Of a stretch of DNA of 64,000 nucleotides, positions 48,411-61,117 are shown piece after piece. Every line of letters begins with the position of its first letter. The first letter of the stretch is position 1. Location: the NCBI RefSeq assembly GCF_021018895.1, contig NC_079380.1, forward strand, positions 4,254,236 through 4,318,235. The letters run 5' to 3'. This stretch comes from Seriola aureovittata (taxonomy: Eukaryota > Chordata > Actinopteri > Carangiformes > Carangidae). Both the position numbers and the translations under genes were made by a program. A model generated the notes under the pieces. That model did no database searches. It worked only from the letters and a program-made list of their open reading frames with translations, and had not been told where the DNA came from.

Positions 48411-50753
48411 ATTTGGACTCCACTGTACTGTATGTAATCTGACAAGGGGCTTGAAGGGCTTGATGTGATTACATGAAATGAAATTACAACACATTCACTG
48501 CGCCAAAGCACTCTGGCTTATCAAAAGGACCAATTGGAATGCTACTTAAAGAACGCCAGATGTTATGTGGCGGAAGACTTGGGACGATCTTTGACCCTGT
48601 AGGAGAGCCAATCAGTATCAACGCATCCAAGGCCTTCAGAAGGAGGGAGGTGGGGGGGGTGGCAGAAAGGGGGCCAGTCAAAAGGCAGCCTGTACATAGT
48701 TTTACACACTATAAAATATTCATTTGCTAAGTGGTACAGCATTTTGCCCTTTGAGAGGTTCATGCATTGTTTAGGCAGTGGAGCAGAGGAGGAGGCCGGA
48801 TGGTGGCAGAGGAAGTGCTCAGTAATGGGGCCAAACAGTAGTGCTGATTTATGTGCACAGTCACCTAGGTAAAAGAGAAAAAGAGGGACACAAAAAAAAA
48901 AAAAAAAAGGGGGGAAGAAGTCGTGTTTCACCGATGCTCTATCTTCAAAAGCAGTTCACCTCCCCTGCACTGCACCGTGTTTGGCCCAGCTATCAGCGTA
49001 CAACAATAGTTCAGCGCTCCGCGATGCTGAGAGCTTCCAACGACGCTCCGGTTCAACTTTCCCTAAATTGTATCTACTGTATTTTTAATCGCGTGTGTTC
49101 TCAACTGTCAATTAAGTTGAAGTTAAAAGCCACCTCTGGGACTGAGTCTTTTTTGGTTGGCACAGCAGATGGTGGGCTGCAGAGTACCACCCAGTAGCAT
49201 TGACTGATCTGTGGCATGTGCTGCTGACAGCCACGCAGCCTCCCCTGTCTGCTGCACAACACAATGCAAACCGTGTGATACTGTCATCACGGCATTAGGA
49301 AATGAAAGGACTACCCAACCTTTTTTTTTTTCTTTTTTTTTTTACCTTTCTGGCTCTTTTACCAAATATCATGGCAGCCACACTGACAACATAACACAAC
49401 AACGTGACATAAAAACAAAAAACTTAAACCATGACGGATGAAAACTGACGGAAATTCTCAAAACGCAGTGGGTGAGTCGAGGTGTCTTAGACTGGGTTGC
49501 CTCTGACTGCCTGTGCACCAGGACACCCTGGGCTCCGGAACCTGTAATGCGGCTGCCCCTCCCTGCATCCAACGCTCACAACAATAGCATACGCTAATGC
49601 TCGGGCCAGAAGTGGTCGCCACATTCCCGGCAAACACAACCCAATCTTTAACCTCTTTACAGTGCGCATGATATACTTTGCAAGCAGGGGCCAAGGGTTT
49701 ATCCATTATGAATGAGACCCATATTACTCCAGGCATTAGCAATGTATGAGCTGGGCTTTAGAAACACAAGGTCTGGGGTTTTTTTCTGCCTGCATCCCTG
49801 CCACTCCTTCCTTCCCTCCTCTCCTTCCTCGCTGTTTTCCTCCCTTCCTAGCCACGTGCTGCCGCTCTCACACAGCCTCCCATGGATTGCCCTGACTCCT
49901 GCCTGACAGCTCGTCTGGGCTGAGCCCCTCCTGTCCGATCGGCAGCTCCGTGAGCGCAGGGCGTTTGAAGAGGCAGAGCCGCGCCTGGGGCTGAAGCCCT
50001 CCACTGATCTTAGCTTTGCTCACTCTCCAGCTCACCACCCCTAACCCGGCCGACCCTCGACTCAGCTCTGCCTTGTCTTCCTCAGTCTGATCTCAACACA
50101 TCTACAGCTTCGGTGATGGTATCTGATTTCTCAAAGCCAGCCGACTGAAACTTTAATGAAATGCAAGCATGAAGGAAAAAAAAAACAAAAAAAACAACAT
50201 CAAGGCAGATACTATACTATTACATTATTCTTACATAGCTTACAGCTTTAATACATTTTTCATAAATATGTCAATTCACAAAGGCGAAATATGGATTGTT
50301 TTGTTTGTTGATGTGCATGTATGTACCTGTGTACTTTGTGTGCGGTTTTGCTCTAAAGAGGTTATGTGGGCGAACGCCAAGCACACCACAACGGCAACTT
50401 CATTCTCACCAGAAAGCACGGACAGCTTCATTTCATCAAGCACTATTCCTTCCTCATCAGATCTAACACACTAATCAATGAGGGCAGAGCTTGCGAGGGG
50501 AGCGGTAGTGATGACTAGAGCACCTTTACTGCTTACTTTTAGCATTTTGGCAGCGCAGAGTGAGGTGGGAAGATGGAGCGCAAGTGCTCTCGGCAGAGCC
50601 CGACTCCCCAGGGCTGCAGCCCTCATCTCCACCTCCTCTCTTCATTCCCTGCTGTGGGACAACGAGATTACAGCGGCCCCCGGGGAGAGCCCGGCTCCCG
50701 ACAGGCACCACAGTCCCCTGCTGGTTGCCTTTATGAGAAAGAGAGTGCACTTC

Positions 50754-50754
<1 letters not shown>

Positions 50755-50779
<25 letters not shown>
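50755..50779. repeat. Poly-A run (about 25 nt)
   Basis: Uninterrupted A run on the plus strand. No flanking target-site duplication or retroposed body was recognised. Confidence 0.95.
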
Positions 50780-50784
<5 letters not shown>

Positions 50785-51693
50785 CTCTGGTCCTAACACG
50801 GGTCAGCCTGACAGAGATTATGTCTCACTTTTAAATGAACAAAACAACACACTCAAGCCATTAACCTCTCGTATGGTCTTGCATTGAATTACTAAGGAAC
50901 TGCAATGTGATTACTGGCTTTGAACAATGTGAATGTGTGTTCTCAAAGCCCATTAATCATTACAAAATGTACAGAATGTTATTAGCTACAAGCTAAAATA
51001 GGAACGCTGGTCCCATGTTGTCCCCGTGTAAAAAGGAAATTAACATAGTTTCAGCTGGGTTTCAGCCACAACAAATAGCGGAGGACAGGAAGAAGTGTGG
51101 TGAGCAGCCGAGCGGCAAGAGGCCTGGACAAGGCCTATTATGACAGGAAGCTCGACTCATCAGCCATTCAGGGCGCTGTAAGAGGAGACATAAATCAATG
51201 GTGTGCCAATTATGACACCACACTGAGCCGTGTGAGTGCAGGGAATTAGCCGCACAAATCTCAGTATCAGGTTCGGTTAGATGGGCTGCTCTGGAGTGGG
51301 GAGGGAATGCCAGAGAAACACCACAGGGAGGATAGAGAGGAGGCAGAGAGAGGAAAAAGAGAGACGAGCAGAAAGTAAATGCTGAAACGTGAGGCAGCTC
51401 GTTACAGTTGATAAGGAAATTAGCCAAATGCGTTCCTGTTTATCTCTTTTTTGTTCTTTTTCAGCCCATGGAGCCGTAGCATACATGGAAGGCAGGACGT
51501 TGGGAGAGGCTCCGCAGGCCTCATCGTCGAGTCCTGACTGAACCAGTGAGGAGCAGAGAAAGCATCTGAGGTAAAAGTGTAAGACTGCAGTCACCACACA
51601 TCAAGCAGGCTTCTCATATTTCATTCTCTCACACTGAGATTTCTCTCTTAAGAACATTAAACCTCACCTGACACCCTCCCCACCCCACCCCCT

Positions 51694-51697
<4 letters not shown>

Positions 51698-51728
<31 letters not shown>
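51698..51728. repeat. (CA)n microsatellite
   Basis: About 15 CA units. A short GGC repeat lies about 85 nt further on (about 51809-51823). Confidence 0.95.
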
Positions 51729-51732
<4 letters not shown>

Positions 51733-54700
51733 CTCTTGCAGAGTGCAATCAAGCAGGCGTCTCGGCCCGGTCTCTGGGAGGCTCAGAGCGTGGGTTTGAA
51801 GCCGGCAGCGGCGGCGGCGGCGTTCAGCTGGGCCTGAACACGGCGCCTCGACACCACTGAGCACACAGCTGTATCCCAGAACTTAGATTCTGATTAAATG
51901 GAAACAGAACAGCCCATTAAAGTCATTAACATACATCTAGAGTATGCATGGGGGGATGTGCACCAAAGGGTGTGCATGCACAGTAATGTAGCGCATATAT
52001 TAAGAAAAGATCCGCAGATAGGACTTGAAAGAGCATATCTTGCAAAAGCTTATATATATTATTTATCACTCAGACATCAAAAAGGAGACTTTGTAATGAC
52101 CTTTTTAATTCATATGCAAAGGTAATGCAGATTCTGAAACTGGAAATCCACCAAAAAAGCAGGAGAGGCTGTGGAATGACTACAATGGCCTTACATGGCC
52201 ACGTCCATTTCACAGCTGCCTGTACGTTTAATTTAATGTCACACTGGATATGGAAGCGCTTTATCTCATAGGCTATCGTGAAGCATAAATGCTTCTTTTA
52301 ATTTCTGAGATTAAGACGTGGTAGTTATCTAGCCTGTGTGGGAAAAAAAAAAAAAAGAGGAAGAAGATGTGTGAATAGAACAGAGTGCGTGACTAATATG
52401 AGATTATTAAGTCAAAATTTGCCAACAAACTCAAACTCATTGACAAAATCCTTTAAAAACAATTTCTGCAAACACCACTAAATGTAGTGGAGATTTTTTT
52501 TTCCCCCCTAAGTTTACCAAAAAAAAAAATTTGCTGAAGATCTAAAGATTATGAGGCAATACGCCAAATATCGGTTCCTAACGCTTCTTTTGCAATCTTC
52601 GAAATAACTAATATCGCTTGTGTTTCAGCAGCACAAACACAAAATCTCATCCAAGACGTGAGACAGAGACGTATCCTGTGTGTCATCACCTCCAGAGTTC
52701 GCACACTTGGGAGCAGCAGGAGCCAGAGTGTCACTCCGGACTGAGAGTTATTTGATACCCCCAGTGAGCTGCTCAGGTCACACTCCTCTACAGTGTGTGT
52801 GTGCGTGCGTGATTGCGTGTGTGCGTGTGTGTGTGTTCAAGTCATCAAACATCAAGGTTTGTTGCCTGCGATCACTGCTGATTTTGGATTCTGCTCATTG
52901 GTTGATAAATCATGAATGTTTTAATTGTACGCTGACCTTGATGAAATGAATGGACATCATTTATCAATTAGGAGTGCAATGGGGTGATGTAAGGAGAAAG
53001 TGTCTGCTGACAGAATTATTTTTCATCTCGTCTTTGGCTCGGTCAGCCCTCCCTCTCCACTGCACACCTTTTAAAAAGGCTTCTCAGGTTGAAACAATCC
53101 TCATCTTGCAGTGATGATGTTTCATTTTGTTTTTTTTTTTCTTTTTATCATTATTATCATTACATTTTCTCCTGCTCGTAAAATCCCTCCCCTCGGTACA
53201 ATCCTCAGCTGTTTACCAAGTATAATTCAAAAGGAGAAAATAAAGAAGCAAATGTAAAAAATTGAGAGAGAGCTGGTATGACCAGCCTAATCTGTGCGTG
53301 GGTGCTTCAGTGTGCTTGCACAGTATGGCTTTTCATGACACGAACATCAAATCCCCAGAGAATACAGCTGCCGCGATGAGATGTGTTTTTATGGGGATTT
53401 AGGCTCTGGAAGAGAGATTTGAGTATTACCTATTGTTAAAAATGTGCAATGTTAGGAGAGCTGCAGCAGTGGAGGATGGGGATATTAAACAGGCCTGTTA
53501 ATGTTTTACACAGTGTTGTTGATGCTCCTGTAGACCTGTAAAGTCTTGACGGTAACTCTTGGTGTTGAGTGGTACAGTGGAGACTTACAGAAAAGGTGGT
53601 GAGTGGGAGGTGCATAAAAGGGAGATAATTCTGCCTTTCTGAAGGGGGTTTTTGGAGGAGCTGCAACCCCCCACCCTCATCAGCCATTTCTTACTCAGAG
53701 CAGTCTAGCATGAAGAAGGACATCGTTTTTCATCCCTTACAAAAGGCTCAGTGAGCCCTGTCTTTAACCAGCTAACAACAGACCGGCCTACCCTTTAGTT
53801 CCTCAGACATCTAAATGCTGGCGGCGTTCACTTTACTCGGGCAATGGGAGAATCGGCTCGGGACCGGTTTTCTAACCTGGAGTGTAGTTCAGCAGCGCGC
53901 CCAGATAGATGTGTGACCACGAGCCAGAGGAAGCCCGGCGCCGACCTTTTGAATGGTGGGCTGCCATTCTCAAACACCGGGCCCCAGATTGTCTTCGCCC
54001 TCAGCCAGATGAGAGAGCCTGCTCATGTGTGAACAGCCCTGACTGCCTGCATGGGCTCGCCAGATCCAAATGCCCTGCAGGTCTGAGGGAGCATTTTACA
54101 GCCTGTTTAACAGTAACTTCAAAAATCCCCCCGTCCCATTTTTTTTTTTTTTTTTTTTCTCCACAAAGAGATTTCTCAGACATCAGGCCTTGGTTGCTGA
54201 TTGCTGCTGAACGTGGTGTTGATTAAAAAGTCAGCATTGTTCAGGCTTTCTTGTTTTCTCTTTCTTGTGGATCCTGGGAGTACAAACAGCTCGATAGGCT
54301 GCGTGTGAAAGTCTTCGGGCCTTGTGTCTGACGAGGGACCCGTGGTGAGAGAGAAAAGGGGCCTGCTTGCCCAGCTTTTGGAATCCAATAAAGTGCTTTA
54401 TTCCAGGGCTGGGGCCGACGTGAGGCTAATCTTTGATCTGAACTGGAAGCTGAGGGCTCCGGAGTGGGCCACGCTGCCCGATTATTTATGGGAACTTCAA
54501 AGGTTCGCTGATCACACTTGTGTCTCTTATCTAGCGAGCGAGAAACAGCCACAACAACAAAAAGTGACTTTGCTAGGAGACTGGAAATTCAGAACACGGA
54601 GAGAAAAGGTAGGAATAAAGGCGTGAGCGTTTGAAATGGAAGGAGGGGGGGGAGGGGGGAGGGTTTGCTGGGGCTCTGTGGGGAGATCTCCAGATTAGAA

Positions 54701-54839
54701 GTGATCAGGCCGATGTATATGGGCCATCTGCCTGGGAATGTGCCTCTGGCTCCGTCCGAGAGACAATCGGACCTGAGGAGGATAAGTGTTGCTCCTCCTT
54801 CCTCTCTGTTCCCATGGAGGAGAGGCCGCCAATGTCAGG

Positions 54840-54960
54840 GAACCCCGCTCTCCTCTCCTCCTCAATCCTTTTTTTTTTCTTTTACCCTCCCTCCGTCCCT
54901 GCCTCTCGCCGTCTCCCTCACTTTCTCTCAAGCCCACCCCCCCCTCCACTATCACCACCG
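54840..54960. repeat. Pyrimidine-rich tract
   Basis: CT-dominated about 120 nt with T and C runs. It creates long biased open frames on both strands that are not genes. Confidence 0.75.
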
Positions 54961-55328
54961 CCACCTCCACATCACATCAGAAATGTGACTGGCCTCAAAC
55001 TGCTGACTTGCTCACAGTCCATTGAGTTTCCTCTCCTTATCAAATTACAGCCACCTCAATAACCCACTCACTGCAGCACGCCGGAAGAAATGAGGTTTTC
55101 TCCACCGCCCGCCCCTGGCACTGCACTCTTTCCCTCGCTTTTTTCTTCTCTCACATTTTTCTTTCAAAAACAGCAGACAGGGGAAAGAAGGGGAAGTGTG
55201 AGAGGATGGCGGCGGCTGATGTGAATGCCGGCGTATATTTTTCGAGTGGGCGTGCAATCGTAATGTTTCGTACGAACATGTGCAAAGCGCGGCAGAGATG
55301 GCCCATCGGCCGCACATTGCTGATTCGC

Positions 55329-55346
55329 GGACACGGGCCCGTGTCC
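55329..55346. repeat. Perfect 18-bp palindrome
   Basis: GGACACGGGCCCGTGTCC equals its own reverse complement. It sits in a locally CG-rich stretch (about 55200-55370). Confidence 0.95.
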
Positions 55347-56236
55347 AGATGGAGGCCGCCTTCCGGGATAGAATTTTTTTTTTTTTTTTACTTCCACCCC
55401 AACAACTGCTCGGTTGCAGCAGCCCACCAAGAGCCGAGTTCCCTCCTAGATCAGCCATCGCGGGTCACTTCTTCCTTTCTGAGCTCAGTAACGGGCCCGC
55501 CGTATCTCTTTACGTACCCCATCGTCATCTTCCCAAAAGAGAGAACTACCGCCATGTGTCGGCGGAGAGAAAAAATGACACAGTCCCATCACCTGCTATA
55601 TACCTGCAATGAGAAAGCTTTGGGGAGCCCGTGAAACGGACCACGCAAGGTCATCCGTCTCATTTTGTGAGCGAAACTGCAGTTATTACAAAGTCAAAAT
55701 GAAAAGCCTCATCCCCAGGTCAGCTGTCTGACAGCTGATGGATGTCATTTAAGCTTCCCGGCAGCTGGTTACTGGTTGAGACACCAAAGTAAATAAGGCG
55801 AAAGGGAGGGAAGTTGAAAACCCCTCTCAGGGCCTGGATCCATTTTCTCCTGATATGACATCGTCGCCTCCGAGGAGTAATTGATTAATTCTTAACGTCA
55901 GCAGCATTGATGTTTTTTTGAGGTCGTAATTGCCCGCGTGTTAATGAATGCAAATGAGAGATCAGGATAAATTTACAGGAACTCCCTGTAACCCCCCACC
56001 CCCCCTCCCCAAACACAAACACAGACATACACACACATGCGCACACACACGCACACACACTCTACTCCTCCAGTGTGAATTAACATCAATATTTATCTTA
56101 GTTCTATTATCCAATTCTTACCTCATTCACATGCTAATTGCTACAATTACCATTAAATAAGGGCCCCGGTTCAGAGGAAATAACCTGCTGCTGAGCACTT
56201 GAATCACTGACTCGTCACCTGTGTGCACACGGTGTG

Positions 56237-56238
<2 letters not shown>

Positions 56239-56270
<32 letters not shown>
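56239..56270. repeat. (CA)n microsatellite
   Basis: About 15 CA units. Confidence 0.95.
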
Positions 56271-56272
<2 letters not shown>

Positions 56273-58438
56273 CACAGATGCAGCGAGAGAAAGGAGAGAA
56301 GAAAGAGGAGGTATGCTAACATCTGCCTTGTGGAGGATTTTTTAAAAATCCCACAACAGCCGACAAAACTACCAGCGCTACCACCGAGTTTCTATATATT
56401 TTTTGGAAACCTGTTCTATGAGTGGCGTCATGGTTGCTTCTCTGACGCGAGGAGACAGCGAAATAACTGCGCGGAAGAGTAGCCCAAATTGAGAATGAAC
56501 GCTCATTGTATAATGATTGGAAGGAACCCGGGGAGGGTTAACATGAAAGCCCAGCAGAGTGCCAGCCCCAGTTACCTGCAGAGCCGCGGTCGACATGCTC
56601 TGCCTTCACCTGTTTTATTGGAGACGACGCCGGCGTGTCAGTGACAGCGAATGTCCAAGTTGAGTGGGAGTAGATTAGATTAACTCCCCTGTGAAAGAGC
56701 CTTGTCTGCTTCCATTGTGCATCCTGTCTAGTTAAAACGACACAGGTATGCTATGGCAATAAGCAGGTGCGCTGACATCAGAGTCGTGTTGGAAATACCG
56801 GCACTGATTGGAAAACCTATAGAGTATTCTTCAAACACAAACACACGCCTTCCCTGTGCAACTTCTACCCCCGTGAGCAAAACCCGCCTTACGTGAAGAT
56901 CGAGTGAGTGACTCCTCGGGGCCGCTGGGGTACAAACCGTACCGCGCTGCACCCACCGGACTCTTAAGAGGAGGGGGGGGGGGGTTCTTCCTGCAAAGAC
57001 ATCCATTTTGTTAATCAATATGGTGGAAGACAGTGCGAAGGTGTTATTGAAAAAGGGAGTAGAGGCTTGAGACACGACTGCAACCAAAATAAAGTCCTAA
57101 AAAAAACCTCCCTAACTGGATAGAGACACAGAGCCCGGTACTAACTGAGTTGTAAACTTCTATTGCCCTGGGGCCGCAGTCATACTCTGCTCATCGAATC
57201 AGCCTGTAACATAGGAGAGTGAATTCAGACCTTGTCAAGAAAACAACTACAGAAAAGAAACAGACAGAGTATACAGAAAGGGAACACAAACAATGCAAAC
57301 TAAATAAGTAAGAAAAATAAGTAAGGAAAATCCAATTCTCCTCTCAAGAGCAATATCAACGTCTTGCGAAACTTTCGGAGAAAGAAATCCAAAGTCTTTA
57401 TCGTAGCAATGCATGAAATAAAATGACCTTAGCAACTAATCCGAAGATGCTTTCTTGATTTCTTTGTGGGATAAGAAAAGAAAAATCTCCTCATTAGGTA
57501 CATACGGAGGGCTAACCTCCCTCAAACAGAAATATGCATGAAGAGTGATTACTGATGTCAGAGCCATCTTGCCTTTTGGCCTGGCCTCATGCTCGTACAG
57601 CACAATCAAGGGAGCTGATGACCTTTGCTGATGGCAGAATACCTCATCGCGAAGGCCTCTCAGTCGTAAAGTAGTAGACACGCCGCGCAAGATCTATTAG
57701 TTTGCTCTTTTATCTGTAATAATCCTGACAGAACAAATAATACTCAGGCATATTCTGAGCAAAAAAATAAAAAATAAATAATAAAAGGGTGGAAAAAATT
57801 ATCATAATCATTCAAAGTGATGGTTTGGGAACGAACGGAACGAACGTGAAAATAAATTCAGTTTCGATAAATCGGCTGCACTTGCAGAGCTGAAGTGAAC
57901 GGAGGCTGTGGAGTGGATGGATACCATGAAGCACTGTCTGTCTTACGCACACAAACCTCCCTCGTAAATTATCTTGAGCAATGTAGAATTTATGAGGCAG
58001 AGATATCTCACTGCCGGCCTATCATTTCCATGGCGCTGTCACCGTAATTCTCTCCAAAACTGCCCAAACCCATAGATAAAAAAACGGCCACTGCAGCTAC
58101 AGATGAAAAAGCGAGAAAAGGCGAAAAAGGGACAGTAAGTGAAATAAGTGATTCTGGATGAGGAGGCTGTGGTCTTTTTTTTTTCTGACTCGAGTTTCTG
58201 CTACTTCTAGGTAGAAGCAACCAGGAAATATGCAAAAAATAAAAAATAAACCAAAAAAAAATAAGAGTAAAGGAGAGGACAAGTGTGACAATTAGAATTT
58301 GCTCTGTTTATGTTGCGTGAAATCAAGTGTCGGGGGAATTTGGTGAATTGGAAGATGAGTCAAATTGCCAGGCGTACCCCTGCTTACATCTTCACCTCAG
58401 CTGGCGCCGCTCCTCTGCTTTAACAATAGGTTGTACCT

Positions 58439-58458
58439 TTTTTTTTTTTTTTTTTTTT
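58439..58458. repeat. Poly-T run
   Basis: T run of about 20 nt. Confidence 0.9.
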
Positions 58459-58959
58459 CCCTGAAATATATGTTTGTTTCTCTGTGTCAGTGGGAGTGTG
58501 TGTGAGTGTGTGTGAAGAGATTTGGGGTGGGGGTGGGGGGGGGGAGCTTTTAGAGTGCTATCATAGAGTAGGTGGAGGACGGTGGAGTGTATCAGAGAGG
58601 GCAGTCCGCACATGCTGCCCTGTGAGATTGGATTCTCACCCATGAAATGTAAGCACACAGAAAAACGCTCTGCAGCAACAACCTCCAATTTACACAGCAA
58701 TTTTCCACTCGCTCGCGACAGAACTAAATCGCATTTGTCTCCCTTGCCGTTGATACCACGCTGCCCTAGAATTTCATTCATATCCAGTTAATTAGCACTT
58801 CCTCGCCCGGCACCAGAAAGAGCAATCATTGGACAAAATGTGCAGAGTAATTTATTACAGTTTATTACAGTTCATTGAGGAAGCCAGAATGTGTTGGATA
58901 TTAGAATGATTACTTGTGTTTGCGCTGATAGCAGTCTGTGTGACGGGAAGAGAAAGGGA

Positions 58960-58981
58960 GGGGGGGGGGGGGGGGGGGGGG
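58960..58981. repeat. Poly-G run (22 nt)
   Basis: G run followed by GA and an A run. Confidence 0.95.
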
Positions 58982-59278
58982 AGAAAAAAAAAATTATTTA
59001 CTAAAAACAGCTGGACGGATAAATTAGGCCCTTTCTCTACATGACAGTATCTCCCCCGACTGCGCTGTTTCAACATTTCTGGGTGAAAAGCGACGTCTCT
59101 CAAGCTTTACTCCCTCCTTTGAAAACCTTAATTGCTATTCATTACTCGCTATTGCTGAATGATAACAATGTTGGAGTTACAATTCTAAGTCATTAAATTA
59201 GAAGGAAGGGGGATGAATAGGAGGAGTGGGCAATGGAAAATCCTCATCCCCGCTGAGCCCTGACAGTTTGTTACAGTT

Positions 59279-59580
59279 TAAAGGGTCGCTTCACCCAGAT
59301 TAGGAACAAACAACTCATTTCCTCACCTCTAGTAGCGGCTAATCACCCAGATAGTTTTGGTTTGATCTCGCAGAGGTTTCGATATGTTCAATACAATGAC
59401 GGTGAAGGGATTTTCAATTGCGGTAAATTGATTAAAAATTCGAAATTTGCCAGCGACGTCTCGGAAACTCCAGAAACTTCCAGTTACTCTGGATAATTCA
59501 AAGAAGACACTGTCAACAGATTTATAGAGACTGTATCTTCAGTAGGAAGTAGTTGTAGTCGGAAAATTCACATTGAGGCA
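59279..59580. mobile_element. Decayed teleost-type interspersed repeat
   Basis: The phrase order AAAGGGTCGCTTCACCCA, CTCACCTCTAGTAG, CAGATAGTTTTGGTTTGA, then GACGTCTCGGAAACTCCAGA and TACTCTGGATAATTC follows a short repeat I recall from many teleost sequences. It has no open frame. Ends are approximate, and the element class is not assigned here. Confidence 0.55.
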
Positions 59581-60331
59581 TCGCAAATGAAAATCTGTTC
59601 ACCTTCCTCTTCCTGTTTTGGAGACAGAAATCGCAGCGACTGATAATCAAACAAAAATTCATTTCTTAAACTTTAAGTTTATGTAGCACAAAATCTTTTT
59701 GCCAGATATGTTTTGGGCTTATGTTCACCAGCAACGTCTTTTTTTTTTTTCTCTTTTCCAGTCCAGTGTTAGGTGCTTGTACGGCCCTGGATTGACAGGG
59801 AGGAGGTGGAGATAGATGGTTGGAGTATCAGGGGTTCACGCCCCTGTCTTTACTGCGCTTTAGCCAGGAGCAGGTATTGATGGAGGGATATTAAATGTGT
59901 CGTTAGTGAAAGTTCTTCTACTTTATGAACATTTTTTGAACAAATATGTTCATTGAAAATGTTTCCTCATTACGCTGGTAAAAATGTAACCCAGGCAACA
60001 CACTGGTTCTTTCAAAACATATTTGCTGTTGCAGTTCCGTAGCATATAAACATCATTTTTAGGAGACAGCGATGACGGTCGGATACCGCTGGAGCTAATG
60101 TGATTTCTTTTTTCTTTAAGACTGAATACCATCAACCTGACAACTGGTGCTGATCCCGCCCCCATGGACCAACACCCCCCCACCCCATCATCACTAATGC
60201 AGCACTCTCAACCAGCAGCTGCAGCAGCAGCAGCAGCAGACGTAAACACATTCATGGAGGGCTACTTGCACCACGATCTCTAACACACACAAACATGTTC
60301 CTTCATCAACTGGCCACGCCTGCATCTGTCT

Positions 60332-60333
<2 letters not shown>

Positions 60334-60367
<34 letters not shown>
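60334..60367. repeat. (CA)n microsatellite
   Basis: About 16 CA units. A CAG-type trinucleotide run (about 60219-60239) lies about 95 nt before it. Confidence 0.95.
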
Positions 60368-60369
<2 letters not shown>

Positions 60370-60617
60370 GAGCCTGCAGAGGCTGTAATCTGTAATTTGT
60401 AAGTTCCATTTGTTTTTAACACACACCAAAGCAGTGGTCCTGTGGGACCTAATAAAACCTCATAAGCACATGGAAAGGAAGCCCGAGGCGCTGCTCTTTC
60501 CCACAGATCTCACCTTGATAGATGATTTTAGAAAAACACAGAGGCGTGCTCCACTAACAAAGTGCAGCAAGAAAAAGCAGTGATATTTAGACTCTCCATC
60601 TGAGGAGAGGGAAAGTG

Positions 60618-60656
60618 AGGAGGAAGAAGAAGAAGAGGAGGAGGAGGAGGAGGAGG
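60618..60656. repeat. (GAA/GGA)n repeat
   Basis: Trinucleotide purine array of about 13 units. Confidence 0.95.
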
Positions 60657-61096
60657 GCTCTGGTTTGGGTTAAATTACACGAGCTTCTCTCCTTTCTTAC
60701 CGATTACCCAAAGAGAAGCAGAGTAATCAGTGGGGTACCTGTTTGGTTGCCCGCGAGGAAAGAGGATAAACTCTCAGCTTTTGCCCCCCCGCTGTTCATG
60801 CAACGCACAGCTGAGATTAACTAAACGGAGGCCCCGTTTTTTATTTTGAAGTCCATCCCATAATCATTTGTTTCACGGCGTTAAAGGGAGTTGCCAGTGG
60901 AGATGTGCTGGGAATCACGGACATTACTTTATATTACTTTAGATCTCTAAAAACGAACGTGCCGTAACTGGCAATTTCGGACCCCCACCTCTGCAATATA
61001 GAAATAATAATAATAATAAAAGGGCTCATTTAATTTGGAGAAACAAAAACAATTATGAATCTGCCTGGGTGGAGGTCATCTCCTCTCTGCGGCGCC

Positions 61097-61117
61097 CCCC
61101 CCCCCCCCCCCCCCCCT
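61097..61117. repeat. Poly-C run (about 21 nt)
   Basis: Uninterrupted C on the plus strand. Confidence 0.95.

Noticed and set aside
50755..50779. Poly-A tail of a processed pseudogene
   Set aside because: No coding remnant or target-site duplication is recognisable upstream of the run.
54631..55062. 143-codon plus-strand open frame and overlapping frames
   Set aside because: Pyrimidine-rich low complexity gives Pro/Ser/Leu runs on every frame. No recognisable protein.
59830..59846. Possible tRNA or SINE B-box (GGGGTTCACGCCCC)
   Set aside because: It looks like a T-arm but has no A-box at the right distance and no cloverleaf partner stems, so it is neither a tRNA nor a supported SINE head.
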